DNA of 64,000 nt from Glutamicibacter soli (lineage in GTDB: Bacteria > Actinomycetota > Actinomycetes > Actinomycetales > Micrococcaceae): NCBI RefSeq assembly GCF_003309065.1, contig NZ_POAF01000001.1, forward strand, positions 186,001 through 250,000, given 5' to 3'. The translations under genes were made by a program, and so were the position numbers. Below are positions 34,606 to 42,856 of the stretch, piece by piece. The first letter of the stretch is position 1; each line of letters starts with the position of its first letter. Under the pieces are notes generated by a model. That model saw only the letters and a program-made list of their open reading frames with translations. It made no database searches and was not told the DNA's origin.

Positions 34606-35937
34606 TTACCCGAAGAATTCCGGTGCTTGGTCACGGAGCTTGTCTTCAAGCATGTCTCTGGTGCACTCGATTGGTTCGCGGTTGAGCTTGACCGAATCGA
34701 TCATCCACCCGATCTCGTCGCTCTTCAACGTGTACTGGTTGTCCCAGATGGAACAGACCTGTTCGGTCCCGGCAGGCGCGTAAGCCGCCTCCTGCACGGT
34801 CCACAATTCCACACCCACACTCAGGGTGTCCTTGCCCTCGATGTCGTACACATCCACGTAGGCCCAGACGGTTGTTGACAGACCTGCGGCCCAGTCCTGC
34901 ACGCTGCCCATGCGCTCCTGCATTTCCGGAGTCATCAATTCAAAGGACGCTTCGTAGTTTCCGGAATTGATTCCTTGGCCGAACGCCCCGAAAAGTTCGG
35001 CGACATAGATCGCCTGCTCGTGCTCGCTGCTCACTTCCGGGGTCAGCACAAAGCCGGTTGGGGCATCAGAACCTGCGCAGCTTTGCAACGGCATGAAGTC
35101 TGCTCGGTCTTCCCACTGTTTGACGGCGCGATTAATACGCTGGGATGTCACTGCGAAGCCAGTGCCCTCGACACTTACACCGCGTCCTTCGCGCTGCACA
35201 GCTATGGCCATGCCCACCACGTTGCCCTTGGTGTCCAGCACCGGCCCACCCGAGTTGCCGCTATTCATGGCCGCGTCGGTCTTCAATATGGATTCGACCT
35301 CAGCTTCGGACCATGGAGTCCCTTGATTGACACTGCTGATCTTGCCAGTGGTCAGGCTCAGGTCGTTATTCGACTTGACGGCATCCTCTACTTCAAGACT
35401 GAGCGGAAAGCCAAGCACCCCGACTTCGGTTCCAATGTTTGGGGCATCGTCCGACAACTCAAAAATGTGGCCGTCTGAGTCCTTGGCCAGCTTCAACAAA
35501 GCGATATCAATGATCGGGTCCGCACCCACCACCATCGCCCCGTGGAGCGCATCATCCACACGAACCTGCAGCGAGCTGGCCTGATCCACAACGTGCGCCG
35601 CGGTAACCACCAGGTCGTCGTCGACCAGGAAACCGGTACCGGTAGACATACCCTCCTCGCAATGCCCGGTCCCAATATGCGCTATCCCGGAGCGGGAGGA
35701 AGCTGTCAGCGAGTCCCATCCCTGGCTTGGCGTAGCCGTTGCAGTGGGGGTATGCGGCACAACTGGCGGGTTTGAGGGCGGGCGGGTTGTTGGTGACTGG
35801 CTACTGGGCTCCGTGGCTCCTGCCGAGGGCTGCGCCTCGGGAGTGTTGATGGTTACGCAGCCAGAAAGTGCAAGCATGAGCGACGCCCCCGCAATAGCCG
35901 TGCCGAATTTCTTGCCACAATCCTTGATGCTGCTCAT
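34606..35937 (-). CDS. Trypsin-like serine protease lipoprotein
   Basis: This 443-residue exported protease has a signal peptide with lipobox ALSGC, giving a lipoprotein, followed by a Pro/Ser/Thr-rich linker (about residues 35-72). The S1C-like domain has His in VTAAHVVD, Asp in PIIDIALLKL and Ser in MNSGNSGGPV. No PDZ domain is evident. A C-terminal region of about 140 residues (AELFGAFGQGINSGNYEASF onward, ending PEFFG) is unassigned. It is likely a cell-surface quality-control or processing protease. Confidence 0.87.
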   Translation of the reverse strand: MSSIKDCGKKFGTAIAGASLMLALSGCVTINTPEAQPSAGATEPSSQSPTTRPPSNPPVVPHTPTATATPSQGWDSLTASSRSGIAHIGTGHCEEGMSTGTGFLVDDDLVVTAAHVVDQASSLQVRVDDALHGAMVVGADPIIDIALLKLAKDSDGHIFELSDDAPNIGTEVGVLGFPLSLEVEDAVKSNNDLSLTTGKISSVNQGTPWSEAEVESILKTDAAMNSGNSGGPVLDTKGNVVGMAIAVQREGRGVSVEGTGFAVTSQRINRAVKQWEDRADFMPLQSCAGSDAPTGFVLTPEVSSEHEQAIYVAELFGAFGQGINSGNYEASFELMTPEMQERMGSVQDWAAGLSTTVWAYVDVYDIEGKDTLSVGVELWTVQEAAYAPAGTEQVCSIWDNQYTLKSDEIGWMIDSVKLNREPIECTRDMLEDKLRDQAPEFFG

Positions 35938-36118
35938 GGAATTCGCCGCCTTCGCCCAGCTTGATTCTCCAAGACAACCACTGTCCGAATTGGGGCTAGA
36001 CTATCCCGAGCCTTCACCTCTCGACAACGGTTCGGGCGGGTCCGAACGTACTCGAGTAGCACTTGGAAAGAACCAAGCCACAGGGAAGAAAATCGTGGCA
36101 CACATGGTTACATGAAGT

Positions 36119-36397
36119 ATGAGCAACGAATTGAATCTTCAGAAGTACGTTCCTGCCGCTGGCGGAGTCACCATGTTCACCACCAGCTGGTGCGGCTACT
36201 GCCGCAATCTGAAGCGCCTGATGGACCAGAAGGGCGTGGCCTACACCGAGGTGAACATCGAAGAGGTCGAGGGCACCGCGGAAATCGTCGAGTCGTTCAA
36301 CAACGGCAACCAGACCGTCCCGACCCTGATCTTCCCGGACGGCACCGCCGCCACCAACCCGCGCATCGAGGAAGTCGTCGAGCGCGTCGGAGCGTAA
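36119..36397 (+). CDS. mrx1: Mycoredoxin (glutaredoxin-like, CGYC)
   Basis: This 92-residue thioredoxin-fold protein has the CGYC active site in TMFTTSWCGYC, cis-Pro in TVPTLIF, and the C-terminal DGTAATNPRIEEVVERVG typical of mycoredoxin-1. It reduces mycothiol mixed disulfides in actinobacteria. ATG at 36119. It fits the mycothiol genes mscR and MBL nearby, although it is transcribed alone. Confidence 0.88.
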   Translation: MSNELNLQKYVPAAGGVTMFTTSWCGYCRNLKRLMDQKGVAYTEVNIEEVEGTAEIVESFNNGNQTVPTLIFPDGTAATNPRIEEVVERVGA

Positions 36398-36413
36398 GTC
36401 CGCCTTAAATGCA

Positions 36414-36447
36414 TAGTTCCCGGAACCCGCCGCGGTTCCGGGAACTT
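36414..36447. terminator. Bidirectional terminator between mycoredoxin and the lipoate-ligase-like gene
   Basis: AGTTCCCGGAACC at 36415-36427 pairs with GGTTCCGGGAACT ending at 36446. TTCGTGTTT follows on the plus strand and TATGC on the minus. It serves the convergent ends at 36397 and 36453. Confidence 0.75.
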
Positions 36448-36452
36448 CGTGT

Positions 36453-37205
36453 TTAACCGGCCGTCCACCCCGGGATGGTGACATGCTCCCGGTATTCGGC
36501 CAGCAGCGCCTCGATAAACGTTTCGGTTGAGAGCCCGGGCATCAGGTCATCACCTGCACCCACCGTCTCGGGGTTCATCGGGACTTCCATGGCACCATAG
36601 ACGGCATCCAGCACGCGTCGCAACGGCTCAGAGTTCTCCACCACGAAAACGCTGGAGAACAGCCAAGCTCCGGAAATCACCCGCTGCGCGGTGCCCACCA
36701 GCTTGACCGCATGCCCGATCGCAGAGCCCGGCCCCGGGACCCCGTGCACCGAATGGTCCCCGACGCAGTACTCGCCGTCGATGGGCCCCACCTCGGCTTG
36801 GACCCCGACCCTGCGGAATGCATCGGCATAGAGCCGGGCGAAAATCTCGAACCGCTGCTGCTGGTGCATGATCGCTTCGGCCTGCGGCTCGATATGGTCA
36901 ACGATCAAGGTGCCGCGATGGTACGCGGCCGCCCGGCCGCCCGCCTTCCGCACCAGCGGCGCGAATCCCTGATTCTCGGCCGCCCGGCTGGCCAGCTCGA
37001 AGCCCGGGAGGCGAACATCACGCTGGCCGAACGCCAAGGTGGGGTCGGGCCGGTACAGGCGCAGCAGCGGCCCGCGCTCACCGGACTGGACTTCGCGCAA
37101 CAGCTGCACCCCGCGCTCCAGATCAGCACCGGGATCTCCGCTGGGTTCCTCGCGCAGCAAGGTCAACGGAGCATCAGATTGGCGATTCCACAAGGTCATG
37201 GTCAT
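36453..37205 (-). CDS. Lipoate-protein ligase A family protein
   Basis: This 250-residue protein has the LplA/biotin ligase fold: LLRLYRPDPTLAFGQRDVRLPG, the substrate loop RKAGGRAAAYHRGTL (family pattern GGxxxxH), and the basic AIGHAVKLVGTAQRVISGAW with a candidate catalytic Lys. Members attach lipoate or octanoate to E2 domains, or act as lipoyl/octanoyl amidotransferases. The exact reaction is not decided by sequence. Two closely spaced ATGs (37205, 37199) are possible. Confidence 0.85.
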   Translation of the reverse strand: MTMTLWNRQSDAPLTLLREEPSGDPGADLERGVQLLREVQSGERGPLLRLYRPDPTLAFGQRDVRLPGFELASRAAENQGFAPLVRKAGGRAAAYHRGTLIVDHIEPQAEAIMHQQQRFEIFARLYADAFRRVGVQAEVGPIDGEYCVGDHSVHGVPGPGSAIGHAVKLVGTAQRVISGAWLFSSVFVVENSEPLRRVLDAVYGAMEVPMNPETVGAGDDLMPGLSTETFIEALLAEYREHVTIPGWTAG

Positions 37206-37318
37206 GAGTCTAATTCAGCCGGCGAAGCCGCTTCGAACGTATGACGCCCAGTCACCGGCTGGGTGAGGTGAGGGTGAAAATTACTGGGCGTTGGGCGCAG
37301 TAGGACATAATTGGTCGT

Positions 37319-37927
37319 GTGCCTTCTTCATCTACACCAGTAATTCTCATCGGCGGACCCTCAGGCTCAGGCAAGTCATACCTTGCAGCTCGGTTTGGAA
37401 ATCCGCATCTTCCACTCGATGAGTTCTACCGCCAGCTTTCCGAAGACGGGCACCCCGAGGCATTCCCCCGCACTCCCTACGGAGAAGTCGACTGGGACCA
37501 CCCGGGCACCTGGAACATGGACGCAGCGTTGAAGGCAGTCAACGAGCTATTGGAATCGGGCAGCACCATGGTGCCGAACTACTCCATCTCCACCTCAAGC
37601 TACGACGGGCATCGAAAGATCTGCGGCAATGGCGGCCCCATCATCGCGGAAGGGATCTTCCTCTCGGAAATCCTCGAGCCGCTGCGCGCCCAGGGAATCG
37701 ATGTCCAGGCCTACTACGTCGACGAGCCGGCGCTGCTGACGACGATCCGCCGCTTCGTCAGGGACGTCTCCCAGCGCCGCAAGCCGCTGCTGTTCCTCAT
37801 CAAGCGAGGCTATGCGCTCTTCAAGGCGCATGCCTCCGACAGGGAAAACTACCGGGCCAAGGGATTCACGATCATGCCGAAGCCCCAGCTCAAGAAGCTG
37901 CTGGCAAACCTCAGCCCGGTTTCCTAG
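37319..37927 (+). CDS. P-loop uridine kinase-like protein
   Basis: This 202-residue protein has Walker A GGPSGSGKS. The following LPLDEFYR and WDHPGTWNMDAALKAVNEL are like uridine/phosphoribulokinase-type kinases. IAEGIFL holds the later acidic motif, and RRFVRDVSQRRKP is the lid-like basic segment. It starts with GTG at 37319. Substrate could be a nucleoside or another small hydroxyl compound. Its TAG shares CTAG (37924-37927) with the convergent thioesterase gene. Confidence 0.78.
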   Translation: MPSSSTPVILIGGPSGSGKSYLAARFGNPHLPLDEFYRQLSEDGHPEAFPRTPYGEVDWDHPGTWNMDAALKAVNELLESGSTMVPNYSISTSSYDGHRKICGNGGPIIAEGIFLSEILEPLRAQGIDVQAYYVDEPALLTTIRRFVRDVSQRRKPLLFLIKRGYALFKAHASDRENYRAKGFTIMPKPQLKKLLANLSPVS

Positions 37928-38742
37928 CGCGAGCGGACCGTCAGGATCTGCTCTGCTCGTCCGAACGGCCCGCTTTCATCGTGCAGAACCGTCGAGGTCA
38001 GCCCAATGCCATCGGTGCCGTAGCTTTGCTGTGCCTCCAGCCCCAGCCATTCTCCCGCCGGGGCACGGTACATGTGGATCTGCAGATCGAGGTTCGGGAA
38101 CATCCACTCGCCGGCGCCGGGTTCCACCCGCGGAGCGACACCATTGGCGGTGTCGACAAGCCCAATCAGGCGGGACATCGACGAGGCATTGTGGACGTCC
38201 ACCAGATCGTAGGGAGTGCGCAGCCAGGCAAGCCCCTTTCCCTTGCGGCGACCCTCAGCGGCACGCATTTCAACGGACTTGATGTATCCCCCGGGCCAGA
38301 GCTTTGAAATCTCCAACGCTTCGCAGTCCTGCGGCCCAACCACCGGTGCATCCTCAACACCCGCAACAGCCGAGGAGTCCCCGGTAATCACGCGCCAAGC
38401 CTGCGCAACAATGCTCGTCCGACCCTTGGCCTTCATTTCGGCTTCGATCAATTCGATCGTCCGGCCCGGTCGCACCATGCGCGTGGTGATCTCGAATTCG
38501 CCGGCATGGATCAGGCCATGGATTTCAAAGCTCAGTCGCGCAATGCGCATGTCGCTTCGAGGCTGGAACTGCTCCAGTTCATGTGCCATGATCCCCGAAG
38601 CCGGCGCCATGTGCTGCTCGTGCGCATTCCACGCACCCTGGGCATGCCACGAAGAACGGTAGCGCCCCTCGCCCAGCGACTCGAAGTAGAAGTCCCCCGA
38701 TGCAAGAATCTTGTCCAGGTCCTCGGTGAGCTGATGCGTCAT
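37924..38742 (-). CDS. Acyl-CoA thioesterase-like (double hot-dog) protein
   Basis: This 272-residue protein has two hot-dog modules: ASGIMAHELEQFQPRSDMRIARLSFEIHGLIHAGEFEITTRMVRPGRT in abbreviated form at residues about 50-100, and DLVDVHNASSMSRLIGLVDTANG in the second half. It ends in a beta-rich FPNLDLQIHMYRAPAGEWLG segment typical of thioesterase-like/TesB proteins. The start at 38742 is set by GGAGGG 6 bases ahead; the longer frame to 38808 lacks this. Substrate unknown. Confidence 0.8.
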   Translation of the reverse strand: MTHQLTEDLDKILASGDFYFESLGEGRYRSSWHAQGAWNAHEQHMAPASGIMAHELEQFQPRSDMRIARLSFEIHGLIHAGEFEITTRMVRPGRTIELIEAEMKAKGRTSIVAQAWRVITGDSSAVAGVEDAPVVGPQDCEALEISKLWPGGYIKSVEMRAAEGRRKGKGLAWLRTPYDLVDVHNASSMSRLIGLVDTANGVAPRVEPGAGEWMFPNLDLQIHMYRAPAGEWLGLEAQQSYGTDGIGLTSTVLHDESGPFGRAEQILTVRSR

Positions 38743-38834
38743 TGCTGCCCTCCAGGCATGTTCGCGCGGATGTGTCGTTGATCCCAGCGTATCGAACGGG
38801 TGAGACAAACCACTAAATCATCCACCACCCCGGA

Positions 38835-39410
38835 TCAGCTCGGTCGATCACCGTGATGCGCTCGCCGGCCTTCGTGATCCATGATGCTGAGAATTTCAGC
38901 AACCCCGTTCACTGCCCAGATGACGTGCGGGGTCAACGTGTCGAATTGGGCCGCTTGCCCGGCGACGACGTGGTAGGTTCTTTCGCCGAGCTTCAACTGC
39001 ACTTCGCCGGAGAGCACAGTGAACCATTCCTTGCCCTGATGGATCCTAGCCTCGCTGGGCGCCGGGGCGGTCGCGGAGTCGTAGCGGATTTTCGACACCG
39101 TCACGCCGTTGACCGCGTCCTCATTCGTCAGTTTCCAAATGGTCATTCCCGGCAGGTCAACTGGCTCGGGCCTGATGACGACGTCTTCCCCGGCCGTCGC
39201 CACCAATACGTCAAGCGTGGTGCCCAGGGCGCGGGCAATGGGCACCAGCTGGTCCAGGGCGATACGCCGAGAGCCGGTTTCGATGCGGCTCAGTGTTGAG
39301 ACGCTGAGTTTCGCCTTGGTTGCCAAGGACTCCAAGGACCAGCCCCGGCTTTGCCGCAGCGCGCGAATCCGCTGGCGAATCGTGCTGTCCACATCAAGTT
39401 CTTGCGTCAT
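38835..39410 (-). CDS. XRE-family regulator with C-terminal cupin domain
   Basis: This 191-residue protein has an N-terminal helix-turn-helix (residues 10-65: IRALRQSRGWSLESLATKAK, then LSVSTLSRIETGSRRI) and a C-terminal cupin (IHQGKEWFTVLSGEVQLKLG, with FDTLTPHVIWAV). Such proteins sense a small molecule and control adjacent metabolic or redox genes. The ATG (39408-39410) sits in the centre of a perfect palindrome TTGCGT-CAT-ACGCAA, implying tight autoregulation. It is divergent from the flavoprotein gene, 73 bases away. Confidence 0.88.
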   Translation of the reverse strand: MTQELDVDSTIRQRIRALRQSRGWSLESLATKAKLSVSTLSRIETGSRRIALDQLVPIARALGTTLDVLVATAGEDVVIRPEPVDLPGMTIWKLTNEDAVNGVTVSKIRYDSATAPAPSEARIHQGKEWFTVLSGEVQLKLGERTYHVVAGQAAQFDTLTPHVIWAVNGVAEILSIMDHEGRRAHHGDRPS

Positions 39411-39416
39411 ACGCAA
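39402..39416. promoter_or_regulatory. Palindromic operator spanning the XRE-cupin start codon
   Basis: TTGCGT-N3-ACGCAA is a perfect 6-base dyad. The three spacer bases are the regulator's start codon (read on the minus strand as ATG). It is likely the binding site of the encoded XRE protein, also overlapping the upstream region of the divergent thioredoxin-reductase-like gene. Confidence 0.65.
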
Positions 39417-39482
39417 AACAATACTCCGAAGAAGCAATTTCTCTCTACGGTAGTGTTCACAACCACCCGAAAGGACACAGCA

Positions 39483-40442
39483 ATGGAACACTACGACGCA
39501 ATCATCATCGGCGGTGGCGGCGCTGGACTTGCAGCGGCCGTAGCGTTGGGGCGTTCTCGCCGGACGGTTATAGTTATCGACACGAACCAGCCGCGAAATG
39601 CTCGCGCATCACACGCCCATAACGTCTTGGGCCAAGAAGGAATCAGCCCGCAGTATCTATTGGAGCTCGGGCGAAGCGAAGCCGAACACTACGGCGCACG
39701 GATCGTCCACGAGGAGGCGGAGCGCCTGACCGGATCCGTCGAAAACGGATTCACCGTCAAAACCGGCGCCAGCGAGTACTCCGCCTCGCGCATCGTGCTG
39801 GCCACCGGACTCACCGACAACCTTGCAGAGATCCCAGGGTTGCGCGAAGCCTGGGGTATCTCCGCCATCCACTGCGCGTACTGCCATGGATGGGAGGTGC
39901 GGGATCAGGCAGTCGCCGTTTTGGGGGTCGGCCCGATGAGCACCCACCAGGCCCTACTATTCGCACAACTCAGCAGCCACGTGGTATTCATCAACCACCA
40001 GCCAGATGTTCTTTCCGAGGAAAACCGGGCAACACTTGAAAAGCTGGGTGTGCCAATCCTGGAGCGCAGGATTGCGAAGCTTCGAGTGGACGGCGACGGG
40101 CAGCTCGAAGGCGTTGAGCTGAGCAACGGCGATCTGGTTAAGGCCCAAGCAGCCGTTGTAGCCAGCAGAATGAATGCCAATGCAGACCTATACCAGCAGC
40201 TCGGCGGCAGGTTGCAAGAGCATCCTCTGGGCACGTTTATCCAGGTAAGCGAAATGGGGCTAACGGGTATTCCCGGGGTCTACGCAGCTGGCAACGCAGT
40301 GAACTTGGGCGCCATGGTCATGGCCGCGGCTGCATCTGGCACCATCGCTGGAGCGGCACTCAACGCAGACCTTGCCATGGCGAGCATTAATGACCTTGCC
40401 ATGGCGAGCATTAATTCGGAGCCGAGCAAAATACACTCCTAA
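39483..40442 (+). CDS. Thioredoxin reductase-like FAD/NAD(P) oxidoreductase
   Basis: This 319-residue flavoprotein has the FAD fold AIIIGGGGAGLAAAVALGRS, the dithiol CAYC in IHCAYCHGWEV, a second nucleotide fold VAVLGVGPMS (Gly pattern altered from GxGxxA), and the terminal FAD motif GVYAAGNAV. Actinobacterial proteins of this type often pair with an XRE-cupin regulator. The C-terminus ends in an exact duplication of DLAMASIN caused by a 24-bp tandem repeat, absent from usual TrxB ends. ATG at 39483 with AAGGA upstream. Confidence 0.88.
   Translation: MEHYDAIIIGGGGAGLAAAVALGRSRRTVIVIDTNQPRNARASHAHNVLGQEGISPQYLLELGRSEAEHYGARIVHEEAERLTGSVENGFTVKTGASEYSASRIVLATGLTDNLAEIPGLREAWGISAIHCAYCHGWEVRDQAVAVLGVGPMSTHQALLFAQLSSHVVFINHQPDVLSEENRATLEKLGVPILERRIAKLRVDGDGQLEGVELSNGDLVKAQAAVVASRMNANADLYQQLGGRLQEHPLGTFIQVSEMGLTGIPGVYAAGNAVNLGAMVMAAAASGTIAGAALNADLAMASINDLAMASINSEPSKIHS
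40368..40415 (+). repeat. Perfect 24-bp tandem duplication at the end of the flavoprotein gene
   Basis: Unit 40368-40391 is repeated exactly at 40392-40415. The length is a multiple of three, so eight residues (DLAMASIN) are duplicated in frame. It looks like a recent replication-slippage event. Confidence 0.9.
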
Positions 40443-40449
40443 CGGCTAC

Positions 40450-40656
40450 AGGTCTTGCGGTGGTTACACTCAGAGCAACCATCGCAAGGCCTTTGACGAT
40501 CGAGTTGCTCGACGAAAAGTCGTGGAAATCGCCGAGTCCGCTCATAGCTCCTTCTTCCAACAAGTAATCTCTGAAGTTGCCGGGCACTTCACCAAATCTC
40601 ATTACGAGCGTTCAATCGAGATCGCAGCCAGAACAGGCCTTGACACCCGCCCGTAA
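40450..40656 (+). pseudogene. Possible gene remnant after the flavoprotein gene
   Basis: An open frame ending at 40656 reads SNHRKAFDDRVARRKVVEIA and later TKSHYERSIEIAARTGLDTRP. It looks protein-like, with amphipathic helices, but has no good start after 40442. Its 5' part only shadows the flavoprotein gene. It may be a decayed gene tail or chance. The rest of the 443-base-plus interval up to the cold-shock gene is described separately. Confidence 0.2.
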
Positions 40657-41202
40657 CCGCCAGCAACCACACTCTGCTCCGGTCCCAGCGGTCCGTTAGG
40701 AAGGTCACGAAGACATCCTCGGCTCCAGATGGTAGAGTTATTGAGTTACCTCGGCGCTTGATGGTGTGACTCACCCGCCAGCAAGCGTTAGCAGTATGGA
40801 TTTGTAGCACAGCCAACAAATCGTCTGTGCAGCACATATCGGCTGGTCAGATCCTGGATCGGATCAGCTCCTAACCGAAACGAATTCTTCATCTTCTCTT
40901 CTTCACTGCAAACTGGTTATCCAGACGCATCAGTGCGTCCGATGACAACCGATTCCGTGTTCTACTTCGATGGGGCTGGTTCATTACCGTCCTTCTCCCG
41001 GAATCTCGCGGATAACTAATCCAGTGCAGCGACATCCGTTTTTGGCCGATACCGGCAAAATCAGTAATCGATCCCCCGTATCGACGGCAGGCGAATCGTT
41101 TCGGATGGCACTGCCCGAGGTAACCTCAAAAATTTCCGATTCGAATCTCCGGATCGGCACTCAGGCCACGCTGTGGCCAACCAATAATAAGGAAATAACA
41201 CT
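40657..41202 (+). other. Long gene-free leader region before the cold-shock gene
   Basis: About 545 bases have lower GC than the surroundings and no credible ORF. Cold-shock genes often carry long structured 5' leaders acting as RNA thermosensors, and the 3' part may be such a leader. Short dyads such as GGATCGGATC at 40856-40865 are seen but no defined fold. The promoter was not located. Confidence 0.4.
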
Positions 41203-41406
41203 ATGGCCACTGGCACCGTAAAATGGTTCAACGCTGAAAAGGGCTTCGGCTTCATCGCTCCTTCGGATGGATCGGCTGACGTCTTCGCACACTACAGCGC
41301 TATCCAGAGCTTCGGATTCCGCAGCCTCGAAGAAGGCCAGACCGTTGAGTACACCCTGGAAGCCGGTCCAAAGGGCCCACAGGCAACCAACATTCAGGCC
41401 CGCTAA
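41203..41406 (+). CDS. cspA: Cold-shock protein CspA family
   Basis: This 67-residue single OB-fold nucleic acid chaperone has RNP1 KGFGFI, RNP2 DVFAHYS, the start ATGTVKWFN, and the end [12 protein letters not shown]. It binds single-stranded RNA/DNA and aids translation in cold or general growth. AAGGA lies upstream at 41189-41193. It is a monocistronic unit closed by the hairpin at 41419. Confidence 0.96.
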   Translation: MATGTVKWFNAEKGFGFIAPSDGSADVFAHYSAIQSFGFRSLEEGQTVEYTLEAGPKGPQATNIQAR

Positions 41407-41418
41407 GAGTCTTTGAAA

Positions 41419-41460
41419 TAACGGCGTGGACTTCATCATTTGATGAAGTCCACGCCGTTA
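41419..41460. terminator. Perfect 20-bp stem terminator after cspA
   Basis: TAACGGCGTGGACTTCATCA at 41419-41438 pairs base for base with 41441-41460 around a TT spacer. TCGTTTTC follows on the plus strand. It also faces the convergent MFS gene ending at 41513 and may serve both strands. Confidence 0.9.
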
Positions 41461-41512
41461 TCGTTTTCGGGCTCATTCCCCCGGCTCAGCGAGCCGAGGG
41501 TTTCGCACCAGT

Positions 41513-42751
41513 CTAGAGAGCCACGCGTTGGCTCGGCTTCAGTGCATCGCGATTGGCGAAAATTACGACTACTGCCAGAGCCAACAGCAGCAGCGCCAAC
41601 CCGTGGAACCCGAAGAGCGCCAGCAGCGGCCCCGCGCTGAGGCCGCCCAGTGCGCCGGCGAGGTTCATCAGCAGGTCGCTGGTGCCCTGGAGACTGGTGC
41701 GTTCGTGAATCGGCGCAGCTGCCGAAACCATGGTCGAGCCCGCCACCGTAGAGGCGGACCAGCCCAGGCCCAGTAACGCCAAGGCAACAGTCACCATGAC
41801 GTGGTCCTCCGGGTTGAACCAGACGAAGAGGCTCGACCCGATCAGCAGGACTTGCCCCATCAGGGCAACACGAGACCCGCCGACCCGGTCGGTCAGCCAG
41901 CCAAAGAGCGGCGACAGCGCGTACATGCCCAGCACGTGAAGCGAAATGGTGAATCCGATGAGCGTCAGCGTTGCCCCATGGTGCTGCATGTGCACCGGGG
42001 TCATGGACATGAGCGCCACCATGTAGGCATGGCTCAGCGCAACGGTCACCACGGCCCGACGAGCCGCAGGCCTCTCACGCAGGAGATGGAAACCCCCGCC
42101 ACGGCGCGCGACAGCCGGTACGCTACCGCTGTTTTGCTGCAGGGCGACCTTCATCGGGTCCGGCCGCAGCCCAAGGAGGTAAATGCTCATGCCAGCCAGC
42201 TGCGCCGCCATCGCAATCAAGAATCCTCCGGTATAGGCGGGCAGTCCCAATGCGGTGGACACTACTTCGCCTGGCGCGAAGAGGTTCGGACCGATCACGG
42301 CACCGATGGTTGTCGTCCACACCACCAAGGACAAATCCCGGCCCCTGGTCTTCTCGTCCGACAGGTCGGTCGCAGCGAAACGCGATTGCAGGTTCATCGC
42401 CGAAGCGGTTCCCAGCACCAGCATTCCGAGGAATAGCAGCGGCACCAAATCAAGCATCGCCGAGGTGACGATCAGCAGCGAGCCGAGAACCGCGATCAAG
42501 GCGCCGGTGGAAAGCGAGATCCGGCGCCCAAAGCGGCGCGCCAGCATCGCCAATGGGATCGCCATGATCGCCGCACCGAGGGTGTTCATGGTCGCGGCCA
42601 TGCCGGCCAGCGAGTCGAGGCCCGAAACATCAACGATGAGCAGGGAACCCAGTGTTATCGTCGCGCCGCCGCCGAGCCCTCCCAGTATCTGCCCCAGAGC
42701 GAGCACTGAAATAGACCGCCGGCGAATTGCGCGGATCTGAGGCTCGCTCAA
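41513..42751 (-). CDS. MFS efflux transporter in the Rph-like/TetR unit
   Basis: This carrier of about 412 residues and 12 helices has motif A AMLARRFGRRISLSTGALIAVLG in part (ARRFGRR) and second-half loop GWLTDRVGGSRVA. The protein lies downstream of a TetR regulator and an Rph-like enzyme, suggesting drug efflux. No ATG is available in the right place: TTG at 42751 is the first common start, whereas AAGGAG at 42787-42792 is ideally spaced for an ATT codon at 42779-42781, so the true N-terminus may be ten residues longer. Confidence 0.82.
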   Translation of the reverse strand: MSEPQIRAIRRRSISVLALGQILGGLGGGATITLGSLLIVDVSGLDSLAGMAATMNTLGAAIMAIPLAMLARRFGRRISLSTGALIAVLGSLLIVTSAMLDLVPLLFLGMLVLGTASAMNLQSRFAATDLSDEKTRGRDLSLVVWTTTIGAVIGPNLFAPGEVVSTALGLPAYTGGFLIAMAAQLAGMSIYLLGLRPDPMKVALQQNSGSVPAVARRGGGFHLLRERPAARRAVVTVALSHAYMVALMSMTPVHMQHHGATLTLIGFTISLHVLGMYALSPLFGWLTDRVGGSRVALMGQVLLIGSSLFVWFNPEDHVMVTVALALLGLGWSASTVAGSTMVSAAAPIHERTSLQGTSDLLMNLAGALGGLSAGPLLALFGFHGLALLLLALAVVVIFANRDALKPSQRVAL

Positions 42752-42856
42752 CTGCTCGGCTCTGGCATCTGACTTTGTAATGATTTCTCCTTGGTACGTC
42801 GCCCAGCTGGGTTCACCGTATTCTATAGCTTCGGGTGCATCGCCATGGCTGAGCGA

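Noticed and set aside
41060-41170. tRNA-like GATTCGAATCTCC near the cold-shock gene
   Set aside because: A TpsiC-like string is present but no matching acceptor, D or anticodon stems could be built around it.
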